64,000 nt of DNA from Eopsaltria australis. Its lineage: Eukaryota > Chordata > Aves > Passeriformes > Petroicidae. A model generated the notes under the pieces. That model ran no database searches. It had not been told where the DNA came from and saw only the letters and a list, made by a program, of their open reading frames with translations. This document shows positions 1 through 16,500 of this stretch, one piece after another. The number at the start of each line of letters is the position of its first letter. Position 1 is the first letter of the stretch. The position numbers were made by a program, and so were the translations under genes. The stretch spans positions 124,001-188,000 of the forward strand of contig JAVTVJ010000969.1 in the NCBI GenBank assembly GCA_034509425.1, given 5' to 3'.

Positions 1-109
1 CCCACATCCCCTTCAGCATGCACATCCTTTAGCAAAGCATCTCCACAGCCTGGTCGGCCCCATCACCATCCTTCCACACTGCCCACAGCCCCCCACAGAC
101 ACCCCTCAC

Positions 110-302
110 CTCCATTGGGCAGCGCAGGGGGTGACGGCAGGATCTGGGGGTGGTGGGTGCTGGGGACCTCAGCACCATCCAGCTGTGGCTCCTGCTGGGA
201 TTTCTCCTTGGTGACCACGTCCCTCCGTGGTGGCACGAGGGTGATGAAGATGGACGAAGCGATTCTCTTCTCTGCTTTCCCCGGCAACATCGCAGAAGCC
301 AT
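110..302 (-). CDS. FBLIM1: FBLIM1 (migfilin), first coding exon, partial gene
   Basis: Migfilin is a LIM-domain adaptor that links filamin to cell-matrix adhesions and also binds kindlin-2. Only the first coding exon is here. It starts at the ATG at 302-300 and ends at a GTGAGG donor just left of 110, giving 64 codons plus one base. A polypyrimidine tract and AG acceptor lie 5' of the ATG, so the exon proper runs from 327 and there must be a noncoding exon upstream. Residues AEKRIASSIFITL and PPRRDVV match the human filamin-binding N terminus (EKRVASSVFITL and PPRRDV). This is the beta-strand segment that docks on filamin immunoglobulin repeats. The bird N terminus is a few residues longer. 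The proline-rich linker and three LIM domains must lie beyond the left edge. Its place next to TMEM82 agrees with the human order. Confidence 0.88.
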
Positions 303-1255
303 GGAAGGGCTGGATCAGGGGTTGGTTCTAGGGAAAACAAAAAAAGGGAGTAAAACTCGCGGGTGCACTGGCAGCTCCTGCAGCCGTGTTGCCCTTCAGC
401 ATCAACCCGCCTCCCTCCTCCCGGAAAGGGAGAAGGAACGAGTGTCCCTGTCCCACGTCACAGCAATAAATGGTCCCGTGCCTGGAAGGACACAGGGTAC
501 AGAGTCCTGGTGAGGCAGCAGCTGATACCTCCCATTTTCACACCTCTGTAGCCAAATCCCACCTTTTCATAAGCATTTGAATCCCCTGTATTTCCTCTTA
601 CTGCTCCCACCCACCTGCGATAAAGCTCCCCATGGACAGCAGGAAATACCCACTTTTCCTTTTGAAAAACAGGGCTGCAATAGGATTTTGCTTTCACAAC
701 CCCTTTTGTGGAATGTTTCTATCCCCATTCCCTCCCTCCTTACCCCCAGTTCCTTGCCAATCACTTCCAGCTCTGCATAGCCCCCCTTTTATTTTTCCAG
801 GTGGGAAAACTGAGGCACAGTGTTGTGAATCACCCCGTCCCCAACATGGAGACATCCCCTGGGCAGCACAGGCAGGATGCACCCAACCCCGAGAAACCCT
901 GCTCAGGAAGGAAAAGGGCTGTTTATCCAACTTCCCTATGGGAAAAGCAGCTGGGGCCAAGCTTCCCCTTCCCAAATGGAATGGTTTGGAAGGGGAGATC
1001 CCTGAGGCTTTAGTCAGGGTGCTGTGTCGGTGAAGCAGGATTCATCCCTGAGCTGAATCGGCAGCTTGAGAAATACCTGTGTGATGAGTTCCTGGTCTCA
1101 TGTGGCTCCGCTCCCCAAAAATCCTACTCACGGGGATCAGCACATACTTTTAGGGGCAGACAGACTCCCCGAGGTGGGGGAAAAGCTTCGCGGTGTGCCT
1201 GCCGGTGACTTCAGCCTCTGACTCAAGCAGGGAAGGGATTAAAGAGGAAAAAGAA

Positions 1256-1400
1256 CCCCGAGCACTTCGCTCCCTCTTTCCCTCCCTCCCCGCCGGCAAA
1301 ACCCCGGACGGGCTCCGGCGCTGCCGGCCTTCGCCCAGCTCCTCCACCGCCGGAGCCGCCGCTTCTCCTCCTCCCCGGCAGAGCTGCGGGAAACTGGGGG
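1256..1400 (-). promoter_or_regulatory. CpG-rich patch, candidate FBLIM1 promoter or 5' UTR exon
   Basis: CG-dense block with repeated CCGCC, CCGG and CGGCG, surrounded by CpG-poor sequence. It lies about 1 kb upstream of the first coding exon of FBLIM1 and so is a plausible start region. No TATA box or clear donor site was found. The patch at 2290-2470 is an equal candidate. Confidence 0.3.
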
Positions 1401-1899
1401 GGAAAAGAAAAGAGTAATCATTAAAAAAACCCCAACCTAAAAAAGAAAAAAAAAATCTCTGGGTTTAATGGGAACCATGTGCTCATCGCATTCCTCTTTG
1501 TGCCGGGGCTGACGGGATCCCGGCGGCCCCGCGGCGGCACCCCCGGCTCCCCCCCGGCTCCCATCGGGCTGCTCGAGGCTCCAGGGGTGCATTCATGGGG
1601 GTCCCCCCTCCCCACGTAGCTCCATCCTGGTTTGGGGGTGGCCGAGGCCACGCTGGGAAGGAATCCCCCTGGTTTCCCTAAGATCTCCTGGGATGGGAGC
1701 TCAGGTGGGATTGATGGGTATAGGGCCACTTATGGGGTATCCCCACAACCCCCAAAACTGGGATGGGATACAGCCCGCTAAGAGCTGCACCTCAGCTCTG
1801 TCCCCTGCCCCGGGACCTCTCAGACGGTGCTCCAAGGATGCCCAAGGGAAAAGGGATGGGACAGGGGGACACAACACTTGGTGTCCCTTCTCCCCGCAC

Positions 1900-2960
1900 C
1901 CCGAGTGGTCCCACTGTCCTCTTGTCCCTCACCTGGGGGGTGGCCTTGCAGCGCCCCCCGGCATCCCCTGTGTCCCACCGTGCAGCCCCACAGCTCCCTG
2001 TCCCCTACCTGGGAGTGCCGTGTCCCCTGCGGGGCGGTGGCCCCACCGTGTCGCCCTGCCTGGGAGCCCCCATTCCCTCCCCGGGAGAGCCCCCAGTCCC
2101 CTCCTTGGGGGTGACTCTTGGCCCCCTTGTCTCATTCCAGGATGACTCTGCGGTCCTTGTCCCATCACACAGGGGGTCCCGTGTCCCATATTGGGGTGTC
2201 CCCTGTCCCCTTCTGGGGTAGGGGTCCCAATCCCACACCTGGGGTGGTCCCTACCTGAGGGTGGCCCCCGTCCCCTACCTGGGGCGGTCGTACCTTGCGG
2301 GCAGGGTTCCCTGCCCGGGGGGGCGGGGGTCGCCTGCCCGGAGGTGGCCCTGCAGCCCCTCGGGGGGTGACTCTGTCCCCGTCCCTGTCCCCTACCTGGG
2401 GAGTCGGTGCGGGTCCCTCCGTGCGCTCCGCGGGCGCGGCGGGGGCAGCGGGAAGGCAGAGCCGCCCGGCATCACCGCCCCTTCCTCCCTCCTCCTCCTC
2501 TTCCACCTCCCTTCCTCCTCCCCCCTGCCTGCCCCACAGCCCCGGGCGGAGGAAGAGGGGGCCACATGTCCTTAGGGTGCCCCATGCACCCGCCGACTGC
2601 GCCACACACCCCAAAGTGCTCCATGGGTGCCCCATCTACCCCAGGGGGCCCCGTGGGTGCCCTGATATGCTCTGGGATTACCCCCTCCCAGGTTTTCCCA
2701 TGGACCCCCCTGAGACCCCCGTACGTCCTCAGGGCAGCCCAATCCCCGGGGTGCCCCATGAGCCCCGCATACACCCCCGAGGCGCCCGTGTACCCCAATA
2801 CAGCCCTAATACCGCCAGGATAACCCCTATCCCCCAACACAGCCCCAGTTACCCCCCATACAGCTCCATCCCCAAAATACCCCACATTTCTACTATGCAC
2901 CCCAGGACACCCATGTGTCCCCAGGATGCCCCATAAACCCCTATAGAGCCCGCGGTGGCC
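1900..2960. repeat. Degenerate C-rich minisatellite-like DNA
   Basis: Repeated variants of TGTCCCC, CTACCTGGGG and CCCCATACA cover most of this stretch without one fixed period. The same style of decay (CCCCATGTACACC-type units) returns at 4040-4330 in a TMEM82 intron. It explains the long open frames on both strands. Confidence 0.6.
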
Positions 2961-3274
2961 CCAACACCCCCACACCCCCTCCTGCTGCCCCCTGCATTGG
3001 GGGTCCATGCCCAGGCAGCCAGAACACCCCCTCCCCAAGCTGCACCCCACCTTCACAGGGCCTGTTGCCCCCTGGCACAGCACAGCGGGCTGCAGCTGGG
3101 GGAAACTGAGGCACAGGGACACTTCCCAGCAGAGTCACCCCGCTCTGTGCCTCAGTTTCCCTTCCCAAGGAGGAATTGCACCCACCTCCCTCAAAAAGCT
3201 GCACCATCCCAAGTGCCTCTCCAGCATAACGGGACCCCAGCTTGCTCTGGCCATGGATTTTGCTGGAAAAAAAC

Positions 3275-3280
3275 TTTATT
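3275..3280 (-). terminator. TMEM82: Poly(A) signal of TMEM82
   Basis: AATAAA on the minus strand, about 315 bases past the TMEM82 stop codon. This gives a short 3' UTR. Confidence 0.75.
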
Positions 3281-3592
3281 TTCTGAGATTTCTAATCCCT
3301 GGAGGCCCCTGTGCTGTGACAGTGTGGCCCCGCAGCCAGCAAGGATGGGACATCCATCAGCATCCCGCAATCCCACTGGGACCAGAGAACAAACCCCAGC
3401 AGTGCTGCCACCTCACGGGGTCCCCCAAAAAACCAGGGGCTATGTGAGTGTTCCCCCCTGACCTCCTCTGTCCCGTGGGAGGGGGTTGGACACCTTCCCG
3501 AAGCCCTTTTGTCCTTAGTCCCCACGGGGGATCTGTGATGGGGGGATTCTGGGGGCGCCCTGAGTTTCTGCTGTCTGGTAACACCCCGCGGC

Positions 3593-9627
<6,035 letters not shown>

Positions 9628-9633
9628 TTTATT
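9628..9633 (-). terminator. PLEKHM2: Poly(A) signal of PLEKHM2
   Basis: AATAAA on the minus strand about 910 bases past the PLEKHM2 stop. The 3' UTR between them (10538 to about 9610) contains an AT-rich stretch of ATTATT repeats near 9742-9767. Confidence 0.65.
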
Positions 9634-10538
9634 TGGGGAGGGGGGAAAGGAAGCAGATGTATGTACATTTACATTCAGTCACGTACGTTTCCTCCCAGAA
9701 AAAGGCCCCGTGAACATATATTACATGAGAAGTTCTCCAGATTATTATTATTATTAATATTATTTAAAAGCTGGGGTTGTACCCCAAAGTGCTCATTGTG
9801 GAGCGCAGGTGGCGATGGGTCCTTGCTGGCCTCGGATGCAGTGAGCCGAGGAGATGGGGACGTGCTTGGTGGCAGCCACGTGACAACGCCCTCAGGACAC
9901 CTGAAGAACGTGGGACTACATCTCCTCTTCCCCAGTGCACAGGGCCAGCGTCCAAACCACAAACCGTCTGCTGGGATCTCCTAAAACCATGTTTAAAGCC
10001 AAATATTTGGCCCTGTTCCTTCTTCCTTAGCCTCAAATCTCCTGGACAGGCTGAGAGTGGTTCAGTGGTGTCCGGAGGCCCCGGGCGAGCTCTCCAGGAG
10101 AAGGAGGCAGTGGTGCCATCCTGTGATTGTATGAGCAACAAAACATGCACAGTAGCGACTGAGTGCTCCCGCCTTGCCCCAGCCCTGTTCGAAAATGAAC
10201 AAGTCCTCAGTCCTGCTCCCCACCACAACGGGGATGCTCGTCCCAGCCCACCCCGCTCCCACCCTCTCCCTCACTACTACTGGATATTATTCTGTGAAAG
10301 GCAAATTATTTGCCCCGTGGCAGCTGGACAAGGAGGAAGGCGCAGGTGGTGAAGCGTCCGGCTGCTCCCCAAACCACACCGGATGTCCCTGGCTTGGCGG
10401 AGGGCGCGGGGTCCACGCTGCAGGCACGGCCCTGGTGGGGACCAAGCGATGGCAGGAGGGTTTGGGGTGCCAGTCGGCCACATACAGGCCCTGATCCCCG
10501 AAAATGGGCCCCCATGATCAGTCCTCCCCTGGCCAGGG

Positions 10539-13500
10539 CTAACACCAAGGGTCCCGCTCGGCCCGGCCCCGGCAGAGGCTGTCGCTGCGCTGCCAGGCGC
10601 TGTCAATGAGGCTCTGGGCGTCCTCACATTTCTTCTTCACAGCAGCATCCAGAATGGCCTTGTGCTGGAGATCGACCTGAAACACGGGTGTGGGGTGTCA
10701 GGAGGGGAACAGACAACAGTCACTTCTCCCTCTCGCTGTAAAACCACCTCAAATCCACATGGGAAAGTCGCCTGTGTCATGGATATGGTGACAGGAGGGC
10801 TGATCCATGCTCCTGCCACTCCCCTCACCAGCACTGGATGCTCATGGCTTGTCTTGCCAGGCTCTAAATCCCACATCCTGTGGTTATATGGACCTAGCGG
10901 AGCTCCATGGCTCTCCTGCCCTTTGTGGGAAAGCTGGGTTCACAATACAGGGAAAATTCCCCCGTCTGCACTCCCTCACCTGATAAGGGTGTGAGGCAGC
11001 CCCTCATGCTCACCTGGTAGATGTTCCTCCACGCGGCGTTCAGCGCTGACAGGAACCTCTCCAGTTCCGTAGTGCAACTAAAATAAAGGACCCAGGGGGG
11101 CAGGAACTCCTTGCTGTCCTGAGCAAACTCCTGAAACACCAAGAGAGAGGCCGGGTGGGTGTCAGCACCGGGTGCTCGCCCAGTCCCGGGCCAGCGGGTG
11201 CCAAAGGCCTGCTCTCACCAGGATGCAGTACTCCTTGCCAGCCTCCGTGGACACGGCGGTGACGTCCGTGAGCTCCGCGGTGCCCAGCGAGCGGAAGAAG
11301 CTGGTCTGACAATCCTCGTGGCACGTGAAAGCCTTCTCATCCGTCAGCACCAGGCAGCAGGGAATGCACGGCGTCGGGGCGACACCCTGGGGGATCACCT
11401 GTGTGGCGTGGGGAAGGGGGGGTAAAACCTGGCACGATGGAGCCCCATCTCCATGGAGTGCCCTGTGGGGAAACCCTCCTGGCTCAGGATGAAGCTTCCT
11501 GCTCCATCCTGCCAGACATTCCTGCTCCCTCTGGGCAAAGGAGGGGGTCAGAGCAGCCACGCTCGGGGCCTGTCCCCAGCTCACCCCTTTGGAGACAGCC
11601 TGGCAGAAGTACTGCATCCAGTCTGCCATGTCCTCCTCGTTGTCGGCGCTCAGCTCCAGGGAGGGCCGGTCCGTCAGGATCACCTGGAAGGAGTGGGGCC
11701 GGTCGGTGGTGTTGGAGCGCCGGCATCCCCCACACTGCTCACCGCTGGGAGAGAGGGGGAGGATGGAGATGAGAGGGATGGATGGGCCAGCACGAGCCTG
11801 AGAACAGCCTCTGACTGCCCTCCCTGGGCAGCACATCACCCCATTCCCAGCACTCATTTCCCACCCGTGACATCCCCTGGGATTGCTCCAAGGAACGTCT
11901 CCAGGCTCTGCCCATTGTGGGAGAGCTGGAGTTGAGCACAGTGGGTCTCCCAGCATGGCTCTCGGAGGGATGCATCACCCTCCAGAGGCCAAGACCCCAG
12001 CCAGGGAAGGAAATGAGCCCATTTCCAGTGACATGCACTGGAGCCAAAGCAAACGAGCAGCTGGGATTCCTGTGGCATGGACCAGGTCATGATCCAGCCC
12101 GGAACCCCTCCCTGGACATCCCAAGAAGTTCTGGCTCCCCAGACCCGCACTGAGCCTGGGTGCTGTGTCACAGCAGCCACTCACCCCATGTTGATGGAGA
12201 GCAGAGGGGTGACGTCTGTGCGATCTGGGTACTGGTACAAGATCCCGTTGCTGCCGTTTGGGAAGATGAGAGAGGGGGTAACTGGAGTCAGCTCAGCTCT
12301 GGCATCCCCTGCCTTTGCTCCCACAGCCATCCCTGCCCTGCCCTCCACCCAGGCAGCCCTGTGGGGTCGTATTCCTGCTGCTGGGCACCCACAAACAGTG
12401 GCTATAGCCATCAAACCAGTGGCTTGGCCCCTTTAAGTGCCAAGATGAGTCCTCTTCCCCCTCCCAAGCAGCTCCCGGGCAGCAAACTGCTCCCAGCTCC
12501 TTCTCCCAAGAGCCCTGTCTGACCCCAGCCCCGAGCCACAGTGCCCACCTGAGCACCACGAAGCAGGGCTTCCACTGCTCCTTGCCCAGGTAGGAGGTCC
12601 CTGCCTTGTAGTGCAGGATGCCATCCTTGGTGACAGCGTTCTCTGCAGAGGAGCAGCTGCTGCTGGCAGGTCCCAGAGCCTCATCCATGGGGTCCTCCCA
12701 GTGAACGAGGCCATAGAAACGCACAACCACACTGCAGGCCTGTGAGAACCAGGAGAGGTCAAGGGAGTGACCTGTGAGCCTTTGTCACCTGCAGTGGTGG
12801 TGGTGATACCCAGGCTCACCTCACACTTGGACTCCTGCGCCACAAACTTGGCAAGTGCCAGTTTCTCCATGGTGGCATCCGTGAGGATACTGGGATAGGG
12901 GGGCTCCCGGCACCCTTTGATCATGGCTGACTTCAAGGAGACCAGGAAGAACCTGAGAGGGAGGCAGAGATCTCTGACAAGGCTGGGGCAAGCAGCCCCT
13001 CATCTCCCCCCAGGGGACTCCCCTTAACCGTGGGCCTCTGGTCTTCCAGACCAAGCAGTCACAAAATCTACAGACCAAAGGTGATGGGAGGTTGCAAAGT
13101 GTGAGCTCCAGAAAGGAGGTGGGTGACACTGGGAGATGGACACTGATCCCAGCACGGATCCCAGTATGACCTGATGGTCACCTCCCTGAGCTGACCACAC
13201 ACACAGAGACCTGGGGACATACCTTGGAACTCAACAGCTCATCTGTACTCATCCCAAGTGACACAAGGGACACATGGTCTGCATTGCCCAGAGCCCCAAA
13301 GCTCCAGGGAAGTTACTTTGGTTGTATCCATACCTGGGGCATTTCCAGTTGTCAGCTGGGTTCAGCAAGTGGCATCAACACCAACCCCCAAACCCCCCCA
13401 CAGGTGGCAGGACTGTCATGATGGGCTGTCTCTGGAGTCTCCCACAGTCCCCAAGCCCAAGAATTCCAGAGTTCCATGCTCCAGTTCCCCACTCACTCAG

Positions 13501-16500
13501 TGAGAGCCACGTCGGCGGTGTCGAGCAGGAACTGCTTCCTCCGGTTGGTGCACACCAGGGTCACTGTCTGCTGGTCCAGCCCAACCTGTGCCACACAGGA
13601 ACCGTTAGGGAAGCCAGCCACAGGATGAGGGGGTCAGTGGTCAGGAGTGTCAGTGGTCACTCTGCTGCCCATGCAAAGATGGGAGCAAGGTGGGCACCCA
13701 CAGAGATGGCACTGGAAGGGGCATCACTGCCAACTCTCTGAGTCTCAAAGGTTCACTGCCCAGAGCACTCCCCATGGACACAAACACACCCCCCTGTGAT
13801 GCTCCTGGCACCCTCACCCCTTGGCCAGGTGAGAACTGATCCTCCCACTCGCCCCCTGGCTGCCCACCCTGGCTCACCGAGATGTAATCCAGCTCGTTGT
13901 AGGACACGGCCTCCTCCACCATGTACGGCTTCTCCGCTGCCCCTGGCACAGACACAGAGAGCCACGTGAAGGGGGGCACAGCACCCCCTCTGCAGCAGCA
14001 GCAGCGATGCACCTGCAAACCGAGCCGTGTCCCAGGCAGCACGGAGCCACAGGGCACACGTCCCAGGGCTCCTCGGGGGACAAGGCAATCTGAGCTCCCT
14101 GCAGTGACCAGGGGACTCAAGGGAACTGGCAGTGGAGGCAGTGATAGCCTAATCCATGGACAAGCCACAGATGGAGCCTCCCTCCCTGCCCCTGAGCCCA
14201 GGGGCTGTTGGGGTGAGCTACCTTTCCGGATCAGGTACACGTAGCAGTCTGTCAGCAGGACGTAGATCAGCTGCAGGTTCCCTTCCATGTGCCCCGTGCT
14301 CATTCGGATCATCTGCACGGAAAGAAAAGAGCTCTCAGCCCTGGGCTGATGCAGGCACAGAGCTGGTCCCTCCACCCATGGAGACCCCTTACCCTGAACA
14401 GCTGCTCCTCGTTCTCCCGAAAGACGTGGATCATCAGCAGGAGCAGATGATTGTTATCCACCCTGCGGAGAGAGACAGCAGAGGTTGGACATGGACGTGA
14501 GGCTGGGTGAGTCCAGGAAGGGCAATCCCCTTCCTTGCTGAACATGTCCATGATTTGGGCACTTGTTAGCTCCCCAAGACCTTCTCTTCCTGACCCTTTG
14601 TGCCTCCTCTTCGTCCTGGAGAAGGATGGGCTTTGCCCTCCAAACCAAGGACGGAGGGGAAAGGCATCAACCTGAGCTCAAGATTGTTTGGAAGATGCTC
14701 TTCCTGCTGAGCAAACCCATCCTCACCTGAACTCAGAGGGATGGGTCAGCTCCGAGGGGCTGCCCTGCCCTTCCTCCACCCCAGAGTCCTCAGCGCTGCT
14801 CAGGGAAGGGCTGGGCTGCTCCTTCTTGGGCTCACAGAGAGCCTGCGGGTTGGTTTCTGTCTGGCTAGCGTGAGGTTCATCACTCGCCCTGTCAGGCTCC
14901 TCTACTGCCCCAACTGCTTCTCCCTCTCTGCTTTCTTCTTCTTCAGGAGCCTCAGGGCTACCAGAAACATGTGGCGGTTGGCCAGGCCCTGGAGGGTCAT
15001 GGTGGCCACCACCTGGTGCAGCAGCGTTTGGACTCTCGACGGTAAATCGGTAGAAGTCCATGGGGGCTGAAATCCCCTCGCTAAAGTCGCCAGAGGACGA
15101 TCCATCGGGGGTCTCCCCTGGCGTGCCAGTCCGAAAGGGCTGCCCGGGGGGCTCCAGGGCGGCGTTCCAGCCCCCGGGGTCCAGCTGCCCGTTGAGCCTG
15201 TCCATGACCTTGCTCAGGGGCTGCCCCACGCTCTCCATGGACGTGTCCTTCATCTCGGGGATGCGCAGGGCCAGCGGGCCGAGGGCAGCGCGCTCCCCGC
15301 CCTCCTCCGGCCCGCCCGGGGCCGCGGGGCCCTCCTCCCTCGGCGGCTCCTCCCTGTCCCTCGGCGGCTCCTCCCTGTCCCTCGGCGGCTCCTCCCTGTC
15401 CCTCGGCGGCTCCTCCCTGTCCCTCGGCGGCTCCTCCTTGTCGCTGAGCCCGTTGATGCCGCTGTCCCCGCTGGCCTCGGGTGCTGCGGGTGCCAGGCTG
15501 TTCACCTCCTCAGGCTTCACCTTCTTCTTCTTGCCTGTCTTCTTCTTCTTGGCTAACCTGTGAGAGAGAGGAACGTCACTCACTGTGCCTGTTTAGACTC
15601 TGCAATATGCAGTGGGGTCCAACCCTTTCCCAACAACATTCCTTTGCGATTTTCCCTACTGCAGAGAAATCCTTCTATCGAGAACATCACTCAGTGTGCA
15701 GCCATGTAGAGCCCTCATCTCTGTGCCAGTTTTCATGAGACACAAGGTAAGGACACTTTTCCCTACCTATCCTAAAAAGAGGCGTCACTGCTGACAGCAC
15801 CTTGGGCTTCCTTTCAGCTGTAAAGGGATCACAAATAGTTGTGGAGCTAAAGTGATATGGGAGAAACCCTTGGTTGAGATCAAGAAGCTGGGAAGGGAGG
15901 TTTCTAGAGGTGGGAATGCCGTGTCCTCGCCTGCCAGAAGAGGGAGATGCAGGCTGGAGCATCCGGGATGTGCAGCTCAAGTGTTCTGGCACCCACAGCA
16001 CCCAAAGTGCTGCCAGGTCACCCCCATTTGGAAGGGAGCCCAGTGCTCCCCTTCCCTGTGTCTCCCATGTGGGATGATGTGAAAATCCCAGCTCCTCTGC
16101 TCCCTCCCTGGGAAAACTGGGCACGAGAACAAAGCACAGCCCTGCTGGGCGGGTTCGGGGAGTCCCCATCGCTGGGTGTGAGCAGACGGAGCCTCGAGCT
16201 CTTTGTCTGGATTGAGGGATACCTTGGGGATCTCCTCTGCAGGAGTCAAACACCCAAACACCGGCCAGGAGCTCTGCAGAGGCATCTCCCATGACGGGCT
16301 TGGCCACAGCTCAGTGACAAACAGGAGGAGGGACAGGACAGCAGAGAAGATCCAAGCCCCAGAGCTGCTGCAAAGCTGCCACCAGCTGGAGAGAGCTCCA
16401 AATAAAAGCTCATGGATTACTCTGAGCCTTCTGACACACACTGGCAGGGAAAGGGGGTGATGTGGAGTCAGCCCAAGGCACCCAGCCCATCTCCATGGGG

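Larger units (their letters stand above)
328..3274. other. FBLIM1 upstream / first-intron region, no coding exon seen
   Basis: I see no coding exon between FBLIM1 coding exon 1 and the TMEM82 poly(A) signal. There are two CpG-rich patches, about 1256-1400 and 2290-2470. Between them and beyond, 1900-2960 is low-complexity C-rich DNA full of degenerate units such as TGTCCCCTACCTGGG. Either CpG patch could hold the noncoding first exon and promoter of FBLIM1. A GTAGGG donor-like site on the minus strand at 2396/2395 follows the second patch, but the same string recurs in the local repeat, so it is weak. Open frames here are repeat artefacts. Confidence 0.5.
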
